A stretch of 7,707 nt of DNA, from positions 1 to 7,707 of the forward strand of contig CATYEA010000088.1 in assembly GCA_958405355.1 (NCBI GenBank), read 5' to 3'. Position numbers and translations under genes: made by a program. Under the pieces are notes generated by a model. The model made no database searches. It saw only the letters and a list, made by a program, of their open reading frames with translations, and was not told the origin of the DNA. Of this stretch, positions 5,660-7,707 are shown in pieces; positions within the stretch are counted from its first letter, which is position 1, and each line of letters begins with the position of its first letter. The DNA is from an uncultured Lachnospiraceae bacterium (lineage in GTDB: Bacteria > Bacillota > Clostridia > Lachnospirales > Lachnospiraceae).

Positions 5660-7135
5660 ATGGACCAGTTTAATCTGTATAAAGATATTCAGGCCAGGAC
5701 CGGCGGAGAAATCTATCTGGGAGTTGTAGGTCCGGTCCGCACCGGTAAATCGACCTTTATTAAACGGTTTATGGATATGATGGTGATTCCCAGGATTGCG
5801 GATGTACATAACCGGGAACAGGCCAAAGATGAACTGCCTCAGAGCAGCGGCGGCACAGTGATCATGACATCGGAACCGAAATTTATTCCAAAGACTGCCG
5901 TAGAAATTCCGGTGGATGAACAGGTTAAAGTAAAAATCCGCTGTATTGATTGTGTTGGTTTTATGGTGGAGGGAGCTTCCGGTCATGAAGAAAATGGGGC
6001 AGAACGGATGGTAATGACGCCCTGGTTTAATGAACCGGTACCCTTTACCCAGGCGGCAGAAATCGGAACCCAGAAGGTTATTAAAGAACATGCTACCATT
6101 GGTCTTGTGGTGACAACGGATGGAAGCTTTGGCGATATTTCAAGACAGCATTACGTACCCGCGGAAGAAAAGGCTGTTGAAGAACTGAAAAAAATCGGCA
6201 AGCCCTTTATGATTCTGCTGAATTCGGTCCGGCCTTATTCGGAAGAAGCCCAGAGCCTGCGGGAATCTCTTGAAAGTAGGTATCAGGTTCAGTGTATGGC
6301 ATTAAACTGTGACCAGTTAAGAAAGCAGGATGTAGACGGGATGATGAAGTCCCTTTTATATGAATTTCCTGTGGCAGATATGGAATTTTATCTTCCAAGA
6401 TGGCTGGATGTGCTGCCGAAAACCCATGAGCTGAAGAGCCAGATCATTGCCATGCTAAAGGGACTTATTGAAAATACCCGTTCCATGCGGGATTTTCGTA
6501 AAAATGAAGAATTGTTCGTTCAGCCCTGGTTAAAAAAATACTATGTGGAACAGATGGATATGTCCAGTGGCCGCATCAAAATTCACATGGAGCTGGATAT
6601 GAAATATTACTATCAAATGCTTTCTGAATTAATCGGCAGTGAAGTTCAGGGAGAATATGAATTCTACCAGATGATTAAAGAACTGGCTGATAAAAGGGAT
6701 GAATTCAGCAAAGTATCCCAGGCCGTTGCGGCCGTCAAAGGTCAGGGTTACGGCATGGTCACGCCAAAGGCGGAGGAAGTTATATTTGAGGAACCGGAGC
6801 TGATTCGGCACGGCAGTAAATATGGGGTCAATATTAAAGCTCATGCGCCGTCAATTCATATGATTCAAGCCACTATTGAAACGGAAATTGCTCCGATTGT
6901 CGGTACTCAGGAGCAGGCAGAAGATTTGATTCGTTATATCCGCGCCAACAGCCGGGAGAGTCAGGGAGAAATGTGGAATACGTTGATTTTTGGAAAATCT
7001 GTTGGCCAGTTGGTGGAAGAGGGCATTCAGACGAAGGTGGCACGGATGACAGATACAAGTCAGACCAAATTGCAGGAGACCTTACAGAAGATTATCAATG
7101 ACAGTAATGGCGGCGTTGTGTTTGTTATCATATAG
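5660..7135 (+). CDS. spoIVA: Stage IV sporulation protein A (spore coat morphogenetic ATPase)
   Basis: A 491-residue protein, one residue shorter than B. subtilis SpoIVA as I recall it and recognisable along its whole length. SpoIVA hydrolyses ATP to polymerise irreversibly on the forespore surface, anchored by SpoVM, and forms the base on which the coat assembles; it is also needed for cortex formation. The N-terminal ATPase domain, related to translation-factor GTPases, has Walker A GPVRTGKST (24-32, Lys30) and Walker B IDCVGF with Asp97. MTSEPKF (69-75) marks the switch region, with Thr70 followed by Ser71. ATIGLVVTTDGSFGDI and KPFMILLNSVRPY are further signatures. The middle and C-terminal parts include APSIHMIQATIETEIAPIVG and the hydrophobic end GGVVFVII, where B. 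subtilis SpoIVA contacts SpoVM. ATG 5660 is chosen because it aligns with the family N-terminus (MDQFNLYKDIQARTGGEIYL) and lies 6 bases after GAGGAGG; the frame is open to 5543, but that part overlaps the previous gene. It is probably sigma-E-controlled. Confidence 0.97.
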   Translation: MDQFNLYKDIQARTGGEIYLGVVGPVRTGKSTFIKRFMDMMVIPRIADVHNREQAKDELPQSSGGTVIMTSEPKFIPKTAVEIPVDEQVKVKIRCIDCVGFMVEGASGHEENGAERMVMTPWFNEPVPFTQAAEIGTQKVIKEHATIGLVVTTDGSFGDISRQHYVPAEEKAVEELKKIGKPFMILLNSVRPYSEEAQSLRESLESRYQVQCMALNCDQLRKQDVDGMMKSLLYEFPVADMEFYLPRWLDVLPKTHELKSQIIAMLKGLIENTRSMRDFRKNEELFVQPWLKKYYVEQMDMSSGRIKIHMELDMKYYYQMLSELIGSEVQGEYEFYQMIKELADKRDEFSKVSQAVAAVKGQGYGMVTPKAEEVIFEEPELIRHGSKYGVNIKAHAPSIHMIQATIETEIAPIVGTQEQAEDLIRYIRANSRESQGEMWNTLIFGKSVGQLVEEGIQTKVARMTDTSQTKLQETLQKIINDSNGGVVFVII

Positions 7136-7144
7136 AAGTGACCG

Positions 7145-7178
7145 GGGATTATTTGCATTCTGCAGATAGTCCCTTTTT
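7145..7178 (+). terminator. Intrinsic terminator of spoIVA
   Basis: GGGATTATTTGCA (7145-7157) pairs over all 13 positions, two of them G-T wobbles, with TGCAGATAGTCCC (7161-7173). The loop is a tight TTC, and the T tract is 7174-7178. It begins 9 bases after the spoIVA stop codon and isolates spoIVA from rnhA. Confidence 0.88.
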
Positions 7179-7180
7179 GG

Positions 7181-7209
7181 TTGCCTTTCTTCATTAATGA
7201 TGTTAATAT
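7181..7209 (+). promoter_or_regulatory. Sigma-A-like promoter of rnhA
   Basis: TTGCCT (7181-7186, 4 of 6) is followed after exactly 17 bases by TAATAT (7204-7209, 4 of 6), with a TGT extended -10 at 7201-7203. An overlapping TATAAA (7207-7212) is a better -10 by sequence, but its spacing is worse. The start would be near 7216, leaving a leader of about 40 bases in which I see no structure. The -35 lies two bases after the spoIVA terminator's T tract. Confidence 0.5.
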
Positions 7210-7241
7210 AAACTATGTATGCCCAAAAATATGTTTGAAAT

Positions 7242-7248
7242 GGGGTGA
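7242..7248 (+). promoter_or_regulatory. Ribosome binding site deciding the rnhA start
   Basis: GGGGTGA ends 6 bases before the ATG at 7255. The in-frame ATG at 7249 touches the site and cannot be used well; the ATG at 7258 is also possible. 7255 has the best spacing. Confidence 0.65.
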
Positions 7249-7254
7249 ATGTTC

Positions 7255-7707
7255 ATGATGAAAGTAACGATGTATACGGACGGGTCAGCTCGGGGGAATC
7301 CGGACGGCCCGGGCGGATATGGAACGATTTTAGAATATATTGACCCAAAAGGACAGCTCCATGTAAAGGAAATGTCCCAGGGATATGTAAAAACAACCAA
7401 TAATCGAATGGAAATGATGGCGGCCATCGTAGGCTTTGAAGCATTGAACCGGCCATGTCAGGTGGATGTTTTTTCTGATTCCCAGTATTTGATCAATGCT
7501 TTTAATCAGCATTGGCTTGAAGGCTGGATTAAAAAAGGATGGAAACGGGGAAAAAATGAACCGGTAAAAAATGTGGATTTGTGGAAACGGCTTTTAAAAG
7601 TATCCGAACCCCATCAGGTGACATGGAACTGGGTGAAAGGCCATGACGGTCATCCTCAGAACGAGCGTTGCGATACTTTGGCAACGACAGCGGCGGACAG
7701 CGGCAAT
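7255..7707 (+). CDS. rnhA: Ribonuclease HI, 3' partial
   Basis: The frame is open from ATG 7255 to the window edge (151 codons, no stop), so only the extreme C-terminus is probably missing; E. coli RNase HI has 155 residues. The enzyme cleaves the RNA strand of RNA-DNA hybrids, removing R-loops and replication primers, using two metal ions. All catalytic residues are visible: Asp9 in YTDGSARGNPDGPGGYG, Glu53 in TTNNRMEMMAA, Asp75 in FSDSQYL, His130 in WVKGHDGHPQNERCD, and Asp140 at the end of the same motif. The basic segment around residues 91-112 (WIKKGWKRGKN) corresponds to the substrate-binding basic protrusion. No N-terminal hybrid-binding domain is present, so this is the plain E. coli type. 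It has its own promoter after the spoIVA terminator and is functionally unrelated to its neighbours. Confidence 0.95.
   Translation, partial: MMKVTMYTDGSARGNPDGPGGYGTILEYIDPKGQLHVKEMSQGYVKTTNNRMEMMAAIVGFEALNRPCQVDVFSDSQYLINAFNQHWLEGWIKKGWKRGKNEPVKNVDLWKRLLKVSEPHQVTWNWVKGHDGHPQNERCDTLATTAADSGN

Noticed and set aside
5606..6091. 161-codon open frame on the - strand opposite the 5' end of spoIVA
   Set aside because: Antisense to a well-conserved ATPase domain, with no credible ribosome binding site and no recognisable product.
1..7707. Mobile element, CRISPR array, defence island, tRNA or rRNA
   Set aside because: No terminal inverted repeats, transposase or integrase motifs, spaced direct repeats, or tRNA/rRNA signatures were found. 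Gene content and orientation are those of a stable core region.

Overview
The window looks like an ordinary chromosomal core segment from a spore-forming, moderately low-GC Clostridia species, probably Lachnospiraceae-like. The clues are spoIVA, a SleB/CwlJ-type cell wall hydrolase with SH3 repeats, the ACT (UPF0237)/UPF0210 gene pair, strong AGGAGG-type ribosome binding sites and AT-rich sigma-A-like promoters. The taxon is an inference from protein similarity recalled from memory. All genes lie on the + strand, and no gap between genes exceeds about 140 bases.

Layout. (1) Bases 1-984 hold the 3' part of a secreted wall hydrolase gene whose start lies off the window; it ends in a clear intrinsic terminator at 1011-1054. 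(2) A sigma-A-like promoter at 1060-1088 directly follows and should drive a tight five-gene operon with gaps of 8-21 bases: a WalJ/YycJ-type metallo-beta-lactamase-fold hydrolase, an ACT-domain protein, a UPF0210 protein, an aminoacyl-histidine dipeptidase (PepD, family M20C), and a single-domain A24 prepilin peptidase. (3) After 88 bases comes spoIVA, the ATPase that builds the basement layer of the spore coat. (4) spoIVA ends in a second clear intrinsic terminator at 7145-7178, directly followed by a promoter at 7181-7209 for rnhA (ribonuclease HI), which runs off the right edge.

How the genes relate. The operon mixes housekeeping enzymes with a pair of conserved proteins of unknown function. 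spoIVA is a sporulation gene placed downstream of this presumably vegetative operon and needs insulation from it. The most notable non-coding feature answers that need: the spoIVA leader contains an uninterrupted 14-bp hairpin (5616-5653) whose right arm contains the complete GAGGAGG ribosome binding site and which is followed by six T residues and then the ATG. It can be read as a terminator, a translation-blocking hairpin, or both. A sigma-E-like -10 sequence lies across the end of its left arm, so sporulation transcripts could start inside the hairpin and escape the block.

I found no mobile element, CRISPR array, tRNA, rRNA, recognisable riboswitch or defence system. Apart from the spoIVA leader hairpin, the window is conventional.
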